From the NCBI GenBank assembly GCA_036925085.1, contig JAUPFP010000019.1:10001-74000 (forward strand): DNA of 64,000 bases, in the 5' to 3' direction. Of the stretch, positions 43,279 to 54,764 are shown one piece after another. How positions within the stretch are numbered: the stretch's first letter is position 1; each line of letters starts with the position of its first letter. Position numbers and translations under genes: made by a program. Source of the stretch: Brachycybe producta (Eukaryota > Arthropoda > Diplopoda > Playtdesmida > Andrognathidae). The notes below the pieces were generated by a model that was given only the letters and a program-made list of their open reading frames with translations, was not told the DNA's origin and searched no databases.

Positions 43279-44670
43279 ATGATGTATTTATTGCACAAGT
43301 TTAATTTTTAAAAAAGTGTTCAGTAAATACTTTAACGAAAAGAATGAAATTGAAGCAACTATTGTCTGCTACCATAAATAAAATAAATTATCTAAATTTT
43401 TATAACAAACAGATTCATTAAAGACAAAAAAAAAGAACCGGATAATTAAGTTAGCTAGCAATGCTCCCTCGCCCCCACCTCACAGTAGACACCCACAGCC
43501 ACACTGTATTTCTTTTTTTTCTCTTGAATGTTTATTTACTGAACATTCTCCAATGCAAAACAAAAAAAATCATTCATGCATAGACCTAACCTTCCCATCA
43601 TGCTCTCGTTTCTTGTTTTTATTAAAAAAATCTGATATTAAGATTTTTTTTTCATTGAATTTTCTAATCACATTCTGTATTTAGAAAACATTAAAAGTAA
43701 TAAAGGTTCACAAAAGATTAATTTAAAGAAAAAATGTCTCAAAAAGAAAGAATAAAATGGCGTCATTTCTTCCAATTTTTTTCTTCTCTCTCTTTCTCTT
43801 TTCAATTTTCTGTTTCTTTCTTTCTCTTATCTATTTCTTTAAAAACAATTTTTTTCTTCTATTCTTTAAAATTTTACGAATGTTAAACCAAAACAATGTT
43901 TGAAGATTGGATAATTTTTTTTGCCCCCATTTTTTTTTATTTCTGCGCACAAGTTCAATTGAAAATAAAGAATAGGATAGACGTTTATCAAGCAATCATT
44001 CATTTTTTTTTTCCTCCTTCTAGTATCTTGGATTTTTTGTCATGAAAAAAAAAAATTGGTTTCAGCTAGCTGACAGATACAGATTGCTTAAAAGACAAGA
44101 ACTTCCCCACTCAAACTTTACTAGAAAACCCATCCAATATAATAGAAGCCATATTCGGTTTAGTTCAAATATTGTTCTTTATATATAAAGAAAACAATGT
44201 GTAATTTAATTTATCATATATATAAATATTTCCGGATGTGCTAGATTTTTCAATCTTCTTTCTTTTTAAATATGAGGCCATAGAAAGCCTCACACGAGGA
44301 CCTCATGATTCAACCATACCAATTCTTTACAATCTGAAATTCACTCTAAAAGTCGCTATATTTACTGTAACTTTCTTAAAAAAAACTAATGTATCAATTT
44401 AATGCTTGCTTTCTTGAGAAAGGTAGGCAGAAAAATCTAGTATTTTTAGAGGACACGTTTTTATTGCAGATATGGCGCCCCACCCTCATGTTATTTTTGG
44501 GTGCTACTTTTCTGTTTTCTTTTCAGACAATAGCTTTTTTCTTTTATTTCAAAATCAGAATAAAGCCCGTACAAAGCACAGAAATCTTGCAGTTCATGGC
44601 TGCGATTGTTAAAACCTTCAATTTTATTTCGCTGTCGGGAATGACTTATCGTGCATGACGTACTTCCGCA
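43279..44670. other. AT-rich non-coding stretch
   Basis: No gene seen; T-rich low-complexity sequence. An 89-codon frame (44389-44658) has no recognised domain. Confidence 0.6.
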
Positions 44671-44679
44671 ATAGCAAAT

Positions 44680-44821
44680 ACAGGTAATTGGAACCAGTAC
44701 AAGAAATTCGTTTGTCCCGCCCTTTTATGAGGAACGGCAATTTCTAATTGGTTGATATTTGGTCTGACGCTCATAAAAGGGAGGGGCAAACTAATTTCTT
44801 GTGCTGGTTCGAAATGCCTGT
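44680..44821. mobile_element. ACAGGCA-type MITE, short (9-bp TSD)
   Basis: Left ACAGGTAATTGGAACCAGTA and right (reversed) ACAGGCATTTCGAACCAGCA. Flanks ATAGCAAAT (44671-44679) and ATAGCCAAT (44822-44830) differ at one base. Core: TGTCCCGCCCTTTTATGAGG, ATTGG, CATAAAAGGGAGGGGC. Confidence 0.9.
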
Positions 44822-44839
44822 ATAGCCAATAGCTAGAAG

Positions 44840-46189
44840 CAGGCCCGACCTTAGAGCAAGGACAGCGAGGCAACTGCCTTCGGCCCCGCGCTTTCAGGGG
44901 CCCCACACGCTGCTGACTTAATTTTTACTACTGTGAAGTAAACGAAATAATGACAGTTGAACAATTAGGAAAACAGTTGATGCAATTCGATTTAAGAGCC
45001 TAGATCCACGCCCATCTTGTTGTTTTGAGCAGACGACAACGAGACAAATGAGTGTTCTTATATGGTGTTACTAAAAGTGAAAGAAATCGCCTCACAATCG
45101 CTCAATTAAAATACAGTAAAGCGCAAAATGCAATAAAAAGTATTGTTCTTCACCTGCTCGATTTATATAATTTATGAAAAGGTCCTTCTATTTTTAAACA
45201 ACGTTCAAAGTCGTTCGTTTTTTCAACCCCATGTTAAATCCCATAGGATCCCACAAACATTTGAAAAACTCTCGTTAAAACTGATTTAGACCAATAACAA
45301 AATAATTAGCACATACATTCATGTATTGGCTTCACGATGTTTCCTTTTTATAAATTTTGAAAAGGTCCTTCTATTTTTTAATAACGTTTAAAATCGCACG
45401 TTTTTAAACTCCATGTTAAGTCCCATAGGACTAAAACACCGTCCAACAAAAGTTAAGAGAACTCTCATTAAAAATGATTTAGAGCAATCAGAAAAATTAG
45501 CACGTACTTACACGTGTTTATTGCCTTCAGGATTATTCCTTTTTCTAAATTTTAAAAGGGCTTTCTATTTTTAAATAACATTTAAAATCTTACGTTTTTT
45601 AACTCCATGTTAAGTCCCATAGGACTAAAACACCGTCCAACAAAAGTTAAGAGAACTCTCATTAAAATTGATTTAGAGCAATCAGAAAAATTAGCACGTA
45701 CTTACACGTGTTTATTGCCTTCAGGATTATTCCTTTTTCTAAATTTTAAAAGGGCTTTCTATTTTTAAATAACATTTAAAATCTATCGTTTTTTTTAACT
45801 CCATGTTAAGCCCCATAGGAGCAAAAAACCGTCACCCAAACATTTGAAGAACTCCCGTTAAAAACAACTCAGAACAATAACAAAATAATTATTACGTGCA
45901 TTAATCTACTGGCTTCACAATGTTTTCTTTTTATAAGATTAGCACGTGAAATTATTTTTCAATTAATTATTATGTGACTTCGAACCGGGAGAAAAAACGT
46001 TAAAAAACCGTTTTTTAATCAACAACGATCGCAGCGCCTACATTCGGAGAAATTTTGAACTAAACGATGTATCTAGCCTCTTAACTTTATTTTAATACCT
46101 GCAATCAACTCCAAAATGCAATATTTTTTACATTTGGCAGCGCTCATCGCTAGCTGCCTCGGATCTCAAATACTCTAGGGCCGAGCCTG
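44840..46189. mobile_element. hAT-like element containing a TTAA-1 element
   Basis: Ends CAGGCCCGACCTTAGAG and (right, reversed) CAGGCTCGGCCCTAGAG. Flanks GCTAGAAG (44832-44839) and GCTATAGG (46190-46197) agree at 6 of 8. Left part carries GCAACTGCCTTCGGCCCCGC. Removing the nested element at 44992-46084 leaves about 260 bp. Confidence 0.75.
44992..46084 (+). mobile_element. TTAA-1 element, full copy with four internal ~190-bp units
   Basis: TTAAGAGCCTAGATCCACGC on the left; right (reversed) TTAAGAGGCTAGATACATCG. TTAA at 44992-44995 and 46081-46084. Inside are four tandem units of about 190 bp, each with a CCATGTTAAATCCCATAGG-type block (starts near 45226, 45409, 45603, 45799). No transposase. 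The TTAA target suggests a piggyBac- or Kolobok-type helper. Confidence 0.9.
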
Positions 46190-46197
46190 GCTATAGG

Positions 46198-46790
46198 GTT
46201 ACGGCGGTCGGACAGTCGGTCGGTTGAACCGAATTAGTATATTAGATGCGTCCATACTCATTTAAAGACAATTGCGAGTTTTTGAAAAAACAAAATCAAA
46301 TATAACTTACATGTATTTAAAACATTTTTTAAATAAATAATTAGTGACATTAATTTTAATCACACCTTTTCAATAAAATCATTATTAAGTTTAAAATAAA
46401 TAATCGATATTAATCAAGATTCTCTCCACTTATTTTAATCATTTAATGGTAAACATTCCAAAGCCTGCTTTTCATCAGGCCCGTAAATAAATATTCTTTC
46501 TGAAGGTGCAAACTAAAAATTGCGCCCCCTTAATCAAATTTTAAGTAGGACCCCACCACCTGCTATGAAAAGAATAGTTTGAAGAAAAATTATTTAATAA
46601 AAAATAAGTCTTTTATTTTATTTATTTTATTTTTATTTTTTTTTTTCAAAATGGAAACTTTTATAAAATAAAATGAAAAAAAAAAATGAAATAAAATTGC
46701 TGTCGTTTAATTAAAACAAATTCTTTTATAGAAATTTACAAAATATGGAATTAATTCTTTACCTAATTACTCGTATTAATAATGTATATT
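46198..46790. other. AT-rich non-coding stretch
   Basis: No gene seen. 46480-46560 (ATCAGGCCCGTAAATAAATA, TTGCGCCCCCTTAATC) looks like an old transposon end without partner. Confidence 0.5.
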
Positions 46791-46799
46791 CTGTTAAGG

Positions 46800-47100
46800 C
46801 ATTGCTAGAGCTTAATGAAAATTATGAAACACACAGAAATGGGTTTTCTTCCAAAAACTGCCGTTTCAGAGTGGAAAATCTGAGTCCTCTCAGACTCCAG
46901 GGAGATGCAACACTCCAACTTTCAGGGTGACCATGTGCAAACAGTAGCTTAGGGATTTACACAATTGCTTTTGTTTTCATTATTCTATAGGCTGCAAATT
47001 ATTTTTTGAGTTCCATTTTGTGGAATTGTTGTTTTGGGGATATTTTTACAAGAGTTCTTTTCATTGAGCTCTAAGCAAGGCCTTTAGTGAAATTTATGTT
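46800..47100 (+). repeat. Member of a local duplicated segment (pair with 48046-48720)
   Basis: ATTGCTAGAGCTTAATGAAA, TTTTCTTCCAAAAACTGCC, GATGCAACACTCCAACTTTC and CAAGAGTTCTTTTCATTGAG recur in the same order in 48046-48720. The tandem repeat element at 47183 lies between the two. Confidence 0.65.
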
Positions 47101-47182
47101 TTTGGATTATGTTTAACTTCATAATTTGTTTGTCCACCACAAACCTTCTGAAATAGTTGAAAATAATTCCAACTGTACGGGG

Positions 47183-47852
47183 GGGGGGCGACTGAATAAG
47201 CGCCAATTTGAACAAACGCCAAACTGAATAAGCGCCAAATTGAACAAACGCCAAACTGAATAAGCGCCAAATTGAACAAACGCCAAACTGAAAAACCGCC
47301 AAATTTTTGGCTTTTATTCAGTTTGGCGTTTCTTCCATTTGGCGCTTATTCAGTTTGGCGTTTGTTCCATTTGGCGCTTATTCAGTTTGGCGTTTGTTCC
47401 ATTTGGCGTTTATTCAGTTTGGCGGTTATTCAGGTTTTTTGTAAATTGTGATGGTCCTAATATTGTGAGTTTTTATAGACGTCAGACTGTGCAGATTTAC
47501 AGCTAACCTAACCTAATCTAACCAATATTAACCTAACCTAACCTAACCTAACCAAACCAAACCTAACCTAACCAAACCTAACCTAACCAATCCTAACCTA
47601 ACCAATCCTAACCTAACCTAACCTAACCAATCCTAACCTAACCTAACATAACCTAACCAATCCTAACCTAACCATGTGTTTATCACATTTTCGCGGTTAT
47701 TCAGTTTGGCGCTTGTTCAGTTTGGCGTTTGTTCCATTTGGCGTTTGTTCCATTTGGCTTTTATTCCGTTTGGCGTTTGTTCCATTTGGCGTTTATTCAG
47801 TTTGGCGTTTATTCAATTTGGCGCTTGTTCAATTTGGCGCTTGATCAGCGCC
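47183..47852. mobile_element. Foldback element of tandem repeats, with interstitial CCTAA tract
   Basis: ACTGTACGGGG flanks both sides (47172-47182 and 47853-47863), a target duplication of 9-11 bp. The left block (to about 47430) is AAGCGCCAAACTGAACAAACG-type repeats that invert at about 47305 into TTCAGTTTGGCGTTTATTCA. The right block (about 47690-47850) carries the same repeats. Between them 47504-47673 is CCTAA pentamers with CCAAT/CCAAA variants. Periodic open frames on both strands come from the repeats. Confidence 0.8.
47504..47673. repeat. Degenerate CCTAA/TTAGG pentamer tract
   Basis: CCTAACCTAACCTAACC runs with frequent CCAAT and CCAAA substitutions. It equals the arthropod telomere unit TTAGG on the other strand, but it lies within a mobile element. 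Confidence 0.85.
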
Positions 47853-48045
47853 ACTGTACGGGGATTGAACCTGATGGACGGGATTAGATCCTATTTTTTT
47901 ACTTTTTAGACCTTTTTTTTTATAAAAGCTATTATCACAAAAACATGTTTTTTTTGTTGAATTTTCTTATTCTGAAACAAGAAAATTAAACAAAAAAACA
48001 TGTTTTGTGATACTTTATTTTCTTTAAAGCAATGCCTTTAAAACA

Positions 48046-48720
48046 TTGCTAGAGCTCAAGGAAACACCCAGAAATGATAGTTTTTGGAAAAATTTTCTTC
48101 CAAAAAAAAAACTGCCTTTTTGAGGTGAAAAATTTTCTTCCAAAAAAAAACTGCCTTTTTGAGGTGAAAAATTTTCTTCCAAAAAAAAACTGCCTTTTTG
48201 AGGTGAAAAATTTGAGTAAGAAACTGAAATAAAAAGCTCGGAAATACAATAAGAAATCTAGCAAAATCAGAGGCGTGCTGGCCATCGGGCAGCTCCGGCA
48301 AATGCCAGAAAGGCCGTTATTTAATTGGGCCGTTTTTTTAAAAAAATATTTTCTGTCCAGTATAAAATTAAAAAAAGAGTGGGTTATTTGTCTCCATACA
48401 AATGTGACACAATGACAACAACCACACCCACCTACACAGTTACTGTGTGTAGGTGAAAGAAGTATTTTCAATATATTGAATCTGGGGTCAGAGAAAATAA
48501 TTGAAGCTGAAACAAATGCAATACTACAAACCGTTCTTAAACCGTTCTTTTCCCAGCACGCCTCTGAGGGAAATGCTACACTGAAAAGCTCAAGGTGGCC
48601 ATATGCAGACAAGAGCAAGATTTGCAGAATTTTCGCTGTGAATTATTTTCTGAATTAAATTTTGTGAAATTTATATTTTTGGAATATTTTTTTTTCTCCA
48701 AGAGTTCTTTTATTGAGCTG
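48046..48720 (+). repeat. Second member of the local duplicated segment, with hAT-like insertion
   Basis: Collinear with 46800-47100. It has an added 41-bp triplication (about 48096-48209, units of GAGGTGAAAAATTTTCTTCC plus AAAAAAAAACTGCCTTTTT) and a hAT-like insertion at 48268. A 189-codon minus-strand frame across it reads through the triplication and is not accepted as a gene. Confidence 0.65.
48268..48566. mobile_element. hAT-like MITE
   Basis: Ends CAGAGGCGTGCTGGCCATCG and (right, reversed) CAGAGGCGTGCTGGGAAAAG. Flanks AGCAAAAT (48260-48267) and AGGGAAAT (48567-48574) agree at 6 of 8. Inner arms AGTAACTGTGTAGGTGGG-type sequence near 48430 form a small hairpin. Non-coding. Confidence 0.75.
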
Positions 48721-49880
48721 TAGCATGAAAAACTGAAATCTTTCATTCCGTTTTTTTTTTTCCTTCTCCAATTAGTTTACATTAAAAAAGAAGCCAAACT
48801 AATTTTTTTTTACATCACTAGAAGTTTTCAATTAAAATTCCATTTTTTTTTTGTGTGCTCTCTTAATTTTCATAATCCTTTGATTTTTTTCTTCTTTTAA
48901 GCTTGAACTTGAAGAGTATCTATCCTCCTCCCCTTTCTACTCTCATTCTCTCTCTCTCTCTATCTCTGCAAAAAAACAAAAAAATCTTCCCACACCCAAA
49001 AATCACTCTCACTATAAATACACAACATTAACCTTAAATCTCAATACATGTACATGCATATACATAAGGCTTTGTTTTTAATCATGTTTGTGTTTCTGCA
49101 CTTCTTAAGTATTAGTTATCTTAAGGGGGTATTGACATGATTAGACACTTAGAAAAATGTCCTAAACATCAGTGTCGAAATACATTGTACATGTGGAAAG
49201 GTCTACTAACAAAACCCTTGATGTCAAAAGACATTTTAGTGTCTTTTGTATTACAAACAACACATTTTTAGAAAAAACAAAAGAGCTTAGAGAGAAAATA
49301 ACAGTATAAAGCCATTTGAAAATAATTAAAAAGTACAAAGAAGAAAACCCCAATTAAAACAATGGTTAAAAAAAACTCTTCTATTTTTTTTTTTGTTAGC
49401 TTATGGATGCGTTCAGTTTTTAAGCGCTGCTCACGTTAGCTTAGAATGTATGTGTCAAAATAAGTCATCAATAATAATATATTGAAGGTGACTAATTAGA
49501 TAATTATTTTGTTTTCGTCCTCATACAGGGCGCGCTTGCGTGCCCCCCCCCCCCAACCTGGGGTTTTGAGAAAACTGATATTTTTCAAGCAAACTTTTTT
49601 TTTTTCAGGAGTGCGAAACAAAATTAATTCAAAGTGGTTTTAGAATGTGTTTGTGGTATTACTAAAAGTTTGCTCATGAATCATGTTGATGCCTTTTAAA
49701 AATAAATTTCTTATGAAGTTATGACCGTTTGAAAAAAGCGAAAATATGTTTCTAGGAGAAAAAAAAAACGGGTCATTTTCAAAGTTATTAAAATATTTAC
49801 TTTTAAAAAATCTTTTAAATCTTTAAACTTCTAGTTTTGAAAACAATTTGAATTTTTTTTAATAATATTGTTTCTTAGTC
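48721..49880. other. AT-rich non-coding stretch
   Basis: No gene seen. CT run near 48945-48967, C run near 49542-49555, many T/A homopolymers. Confidence 0.6.
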
Positions 49881-49882
49881 TA

Positions 49883-50063
49883 GGGATATGTTTGCACTCT
49901 GGTCATGACGACACAATTGCCGCGGCGAGGTCGCAGTGCTGTGTTACGTGGCTTCTAATTTATAAATCGATGGCCATGTTTGTCGCAGATCGCAAACATG
50001 GTCACGATCTACATTAGAACTCATGTAACACAGTATATTGCGACCAGAACGCAGGCATGTCCC
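49883..50063. mobile_element. TA-target MITE
   Basis: Left GGGATATGTTTGCACTCTGG and right (reversed) GGGACATGCCTGCGTTCTGG; TA on both sides (49881-49882, 50064-50065). Arms continue with GTGTTACGTGGCTTCTAAT against ATTAGAACTCATGTAACAC, and an inner CATGTTTGTCGCAGA hairpin. 181 bp. Confidence 0.75.
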
Positions 50064-50142
50064 TAGCCCAGTGTTTCCCAATTTTATTTGACTATGGAAC
50101 ACGTTTTATAATCTTTAAAAATAGGATTTTCATTGCAGGTTT

Positions 50143-50341
50143 TAATGTTACTGGTAAACCGGTATTACTGATCTATTTTGTTACATCAGTATTACCGGTA
50201 AATTGACTTTTCAATACCGGTTTTTCGGTAAAAAAAAAGTTTTATATTAATTTGGATAAAAAGAATTGACCAATATTTAAGAACCACTGAGTTTGAAATT
50301 ATAATTTTACATACAAGATACAATATATAGTCGCTTGTGAC

Positions 50342-50375
<34 letters not shown>

Positions 50376-51170
50376 AAATTTACGGAGAGAATTGGAGAGC
50401 ATATAGCGTACGGCTCAATGGTAGTAGGCAATTGATGGTGAAAAAAAAACTCAAAAATTCGCTGTCTGACACACACAGCCAGCAGAAAATAACGGTATAT
50501 TTAAAAATAGTAAATAAAATAGAACAGAGATTGTGAGATTAAATGAATGCTTTGTGCTGAAATGTTTTATTTAAATGGAACATCACTTTTTAAATTTATT
50601 GCCAAAATTTACCGGTATTTACCAGTTTCGGTAATGCTATAAGGTGATCGTTAATGGAAACAATACTTTAAAACAGCAGTCGCCAACCTTTCGGACCTCA
50701 TGGACGACTAAATTCAAAATTTTAAATCCCGTGGACCCCAAAATATGAATTTTTTTTATAAAAAGATAAATATGTTTGTCAAATAATGATCAGAGAACTT
50801 CCATTTTTTTAATATATAATCTTTAAAGGTTGTTTAATTGTAACAAAATTATTAAAGTTAGTTTAATTATTACAAAACAATTGAAGCTTAGGTGAGAAGT
50901 GTGGGGTGGGTGAAACTGAACGAAATGAAGCTCTTGCGTGCCGTATTTTACGAGAACTGTACTAGACCAGTACATTTTGTGAATTTAGTGCAATAGAAAG
51001 GCGAAAATTGTCATTCAGAATAGAAGAATTTATTAAAAATATTTTTGTATTATTATTAATAAAACAAAAAAAAATGCAAATATTGTCCAGATTTCTTGCG
51101 GACCACCAGTGGTTCACGAACCACCGGTTGGCGACCGCTGCTTTAAAATATTACGGGAACCCGGATAGTA
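50143..51170. repeat. ACCGGTA-rich element, split by a hAT-like MITE
   Basis: Left part (TACTGGTAAACCGGTATTAC, ATTACCGGTAAATTGAC, ATACCGGTTTTTCGG) and right part (ATTTACCGGTATTTACCAG, TTTCGGTAATGC) hold inverted repeats of the ACCGGTA word. GT run at about 50346-50374. Termini not fixed. Confidence 0.45.
50674..51140. mobile_element. hAT-like MITE (8-bp TSD)
   Basis: Ends CAGCAGTCGCCAACCTTTCG and (right, reversed) CAGCGGTCGCCAACCGGTGG. Exact duplication CTTTAAAA at 50666-50673 and 51141-51148. End sequence CAGCGGTCGCCAACC is typical of hAT elements widespread in animals. Non-coding. Confidence 0.93.
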
Positions 51171-51177
51171 CTATTAC

Positions 51178-51179
<2 letters not shown>

Positions 51180-51222
<43 letters not shown>
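51180..51222. repeat. AT microsatellite at the Helitron 5' end
   Basis: Uninterrupted TA run directly upstream of Helitron copy 3, as in copies 1, 2 and 4. Confidence 0.95.
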
Positions 51223-51223
<1 letters not shown>

Positions 51224-51225
<2 letters not shown>

Positions 51226-51754
51226 GCCAGGTCTGTGTGTGTGTGTGTGGTTAACGCTGTACAATTTATATAAATTTAAATGAATAAATGAACCGCTTTT
51301 TTTCTCAAGGTCAACTATATGTTGCACACTCCCTATCCAAGAACCCCATGATATTAAATTGGAGAGGGGAAAAGGTTGGAAAGTGTAGGGGGGAAAGAGA
51401 GAGGAAACGTGGAGGGGGGAAATGGAGAAGGGGGAAACTGAAATTGAAATGAAAGTAAAAAAGGAACCAACGACGCGCATGCGCACACCAGAGAAAATGA
51501 AAAACTCATTTTCTCTTTCAAATATAATAAAGGGGAGAGGATAATAGTAGCCAAATTAAACTAAAGTTTATCACAGGCAACTGTGCCCAGCATTAGAATT
51601 TCTTTTGCTCAGCCCTTTTATGAACGTCATTAATTTCTAATTGGTTTGTTACTTGGTCTGACGTCATAAAAGGGCAGAGGAAAAGAAATTCTAATGCTGG
51701 GCACAATTGCCTGTGAATTTTGCTCCCGTCATTTATGACGGGTTACCCCACTAG
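51224..51754 (+). mobile_element. Non-autonomous Helitron, copy 3
   Basis: Begins about AGCCAGGTCTGTGTG; ends with palindrome CCCGTCATTTATGACGGG, TTACCCCA and CTAG (51751-51754) followed by T. Collinear with copies 1 and 2 throughout and carries the same MITE. Confidence 0.87.
51573..51714. mobile_element. ACAGGCA-type MITE inside Helitron copy 3
   Basis: Ends ACAGGCAACTGTGCCCAGCA and (right, reversed) ACAGGCAATTGTGCCCAGCA; core CAGCCCTTTTATGAACGTCA, ATTGG box, TCTGACGTCATAAAAGGGC. Confidence 0.82.
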
Positions 51755-52092
51755 TTATTATATATAGTATCTAGAGTGAGAAAAAAAATGTCCGAAAAAG
51801 TAGACATGAATAAAAATAATGGGAACGTTATCTTAATAAAATGATAATTTTAGAGTATCAGGATTCACATTTAATTAATATTAAGAATATCGCATAAAAC
51901 GCATTTTATGTCTCATTTCATTTTTGAGTTGTGTTGGAATATCTTAGAATGAACATGCTCTGGTAACTACTTAAATTTAATTTTAAGAAACTATTATAAT
52001 TATACACATTTTTTACAGTCGGAAATTTAATAATTTTTTTTTAATTTTCTCGTGGAACCTTTACTTCACGGAACCCCATTTGGGAAACACTA

Positions 52093-52974
52093 GCTTATAC
52101 ATTATACACAATAGTTATAGATATTTTCACCATTTTGCAATACACTTTTGCAAATCTTTAAGCTCATTTACATATTTTATTTCCGCATGTTCTTTATTCC
52201 TTTTCGCTACAAATCTCAACGAATGTTTCATATTTAGAAAGATTTTTCTAGAAGTTTAACAATATTCGTTTTTTTTTGTTGTTGTATGTCTTGATACCTT
52301 TTATAAAATATTTTTCGTTTAAATATGTTTAAAACATTTAGAAAGATTACCTATACATGTTTTTCAGGTTTATGGTTTGAAATGCGTTATATTTTTCCGA
52401 AATTGATTGTATCAAGACTGATCAGATTCGTTTTGAATGAAAAAGCACAAAAAAAACCAACTCCAAAAACCTGCGATTCTAATTTCATACTGTCCAATAA
52501 AATTCGTTTTATTCCTGTAATCATGTACATGCTATGATTGATTGCCTGCAACAAGGAGCAGCAGCAGCAGCATTAGTAAAAATTTCGATTTTTTTTTTTC
52601 TTCTTTCTTGTCTTCTCTTCTTTTTCTTCATGCTCCAGTGTTGCCAGCAATACATTATACTGTGTAAAAACTAAACAAAATTTATGCAAATTAGTCCATT
52701 GAAGAGCTTATGCATGCATGCATGTGCTTCTTCTCATAGCAAAATATACTGGAGGATTGGACAAACACCCCTTCAAAATGAAAACCTGCAAACCTAATTT
52801 GGAAGGTGATGGAAACTGGCGGCTGTGTCTATGTATATATATGTGTGTGCTTGCAATACTGAAAACAAAATATCAGGCTAAAAAAAAACCTGGCATCCCA
52901 GGTGAATAGGAATGACACAAGATTGAATTTCCTCTCAAAATGCTTATGGTAAAATTTAAATTGCAGTCACTGTT

Positions 52975-53005
<31 letters not shown>

Positions 53006-54040
53006 GATAGGAAAAACTAAACAAGAACATGGGTTGTCCAACGTGTGGCCCATATAAAACATTTCTCCGCACACACATTAATAAACACAAACAGAAACGA
53101 GCAGTCTGAAGATGATGAACACACAATAGCTTTATTTAGGAAAACTAATTTTATTTTTTATTTTTTTGGGTGAAAAAAAGCTAATTGATTTTGTAGATAA
53201 TCTCGAATGTGGCTTTCTAAGTTGTCACCGCTAGTTTAATGCGCTCAAAAACTATAAGAGGTAAATTTATACCCTTTTCCAACATTAACTGGGCTACATT
53301 ATAAATTAGATTTTCCGTTCCACATAGGATAGAATTACACTAATCAGCAATTTCAAAAAATATGATGCAGACAAAAAAAAACTTAAGTAGTTTTCAAACT
53401 TATAATGAAAAAGGGGCCACGTTTAATTGGTTATTACAAGCTAAGGTCCAAATTCAAGAAGAAAGCTTGACACTTGAACTTCAACTAGGCCCATTTCCGA
53501 CAACGTTCCACAACATAGGAAGAAAAAAAAAATCTTATTTAACCGGTTTTCAATATAACTTGAATTTTCTATGTTGGAACCCTGTTCAGAGGGTTGAAGT
53601 TACTGTACCAGTGCTAAGTTTCCTTCTTAAAACGTCACTAGAAAAACAACTGTGAAAACAACAACTTCAAAAGAAAAGAAAAAACTTTAAAGTTTTCAGA
53701 AACTAGAAAAGTGAAACGTATGGATGCAATGGTAATTTTATGTTGGTTTACTTTTCAAATTTAACTTTTTATGGTAAATTTGAAAATAAACTACCCAAAT
53801 TGTGAAGTTTCGTATATAATCACTGATCAGACAATTTTTCCCCCCAATTTTGGACCAACTTGAAGTGAAAAACGAAAATGACAAATTTGAAATTCCTACA
53901 AGTTTATTTAAAATAAACCAATAAGAAATTATTATGTGGTTTTTAAAACACTTTCAATTTCTTGTTAAAGTTTATTTTTTTTTTAAGCAAGCATGCCGTT
54001 TCAACCACTACGTAGTGGCACTGTGTTAACATCAAAGCTC
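52093..54040. other. AT-rich non-coding stretch
   Basis: No gene supported. CAG run about 52558-52572, ATGC repeat near 52710-52724, GA run near 52985-53004. Open frames at 52325, 52718 and 53362 (up to 97 codons) have no recognised domain. Confidence 0.6.
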
Positions 54041-54043
54041 TTA

Positions 54044-54761
54044 AGGTGGGTTCACAAGAAGTAGTGAATTGGGCGAGAACACGCCCAGTAATGTGCACTT
54101 CACGACCATTTCCAGTTCACACGGGGTTCTCCAACGACCATCTATTGCCGTCGCCAAAAGCTGTCTCGCGAGTAGTTGTTCAAATGGCAGCACTATTCAT
54201 TTTGTACACCGACATTTTCACTTGCCGAATTCACGACTGAAGCGGTCGTTGTCACTCCGGCAGGTTGGAGTAAGCAAGACCCCACATTTCAAGGTCGTGT
54301 ACGACCGCCCACTTCCACGACCACATGTTCCACATGAGGTAGTGATTACTACTGCTAGCCTACTGGTAAGTGGTCTCGCCCAGTAATGCGCATGTTACAC
54401 TACTTGCTTGTTCAACACCGGAGTTCACGACCATTTTTCCAGTTCACACGGAGTTCTCCAACGACCATCTATTGCCGTCGCCAAACATTGTCTCGCGAGT
54501 CGCGAGTAGTTAGTTGCTTCAAATGGCAGAACGAGAAGCAGTGAAAGTCGATCGTTTGTGAAGTATTAATTAACGAATTCACGACTGAAGCGGTAGTTCT
54601 CACTCCGGCATGCAGGTTGGAGTGAGCACGACCCGACTTTTCATGGTCGTGTACGACGACCGCCCACTTTCACGACCACTTGCTCACATGAAGTAGTCAT
54701 TACTACTGCTAGCCTACCGGTAGTGCTCTGGCCCAATTGACGACTCCGTGTGAACCCACCA
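54044..54761. mobile_element. PIF/Harbinger-like element with duplicated interior
   Basis: Ends AGGTGGGTTCACAAGAAG and (right, reversed) TGGTGGGTTCACACGGAGTC; TTA at 54041-54043 and 54762-54764. Same family as 29421-29762. The interior occurs twice: CCAGTAATGTGCACTTCACG, GTTCTCCAACGACCATC and CTCGCGAGTAG near 54090-54180 recur near 54380-54510, and CACGACTGAAGCGGT at 54233 recurs at 54580. Confidence 0.8.
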
Positions 54762-54764
54762 TTA

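Larger units (their letters stand above)
50069..52092. mobile_element. Probable hAT-like outer element with later insertions
   Basis: Left CAGTGTTTCCCAATTTTA and right (reversed) TAGTGTTTCCCAAATGGGG are inverted. No convincing 8-bp duplication, so the limits are tentative. Inside are an ACCGGTA-rich element, a hAT-like MITE (50674) and Helitron copy 3. Confidence 0.5.

Noticed and set aside
47504-47673. Chromosome end or true telomere
   Set aside because: The CCTAA tract is degenerate, short, internal, and enclosed in an element with flanking duplications.
48049-48618. 189-codon minus-strand frame, the longest in the window
   Set aside because: It reads through a 41-bp triplication (repeated FFTSKRQFFFGRK) and a hAT-like insertion. 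No domain; the duplicate segment at 46.8 kb does not keep the frame.
50069-52092. Secure hAT element with an 8-bp duplication
   Set aside because: The inverted CAGTGTTTCCC ends are convincing but the flanks do not match, so it is listed only as tentative.
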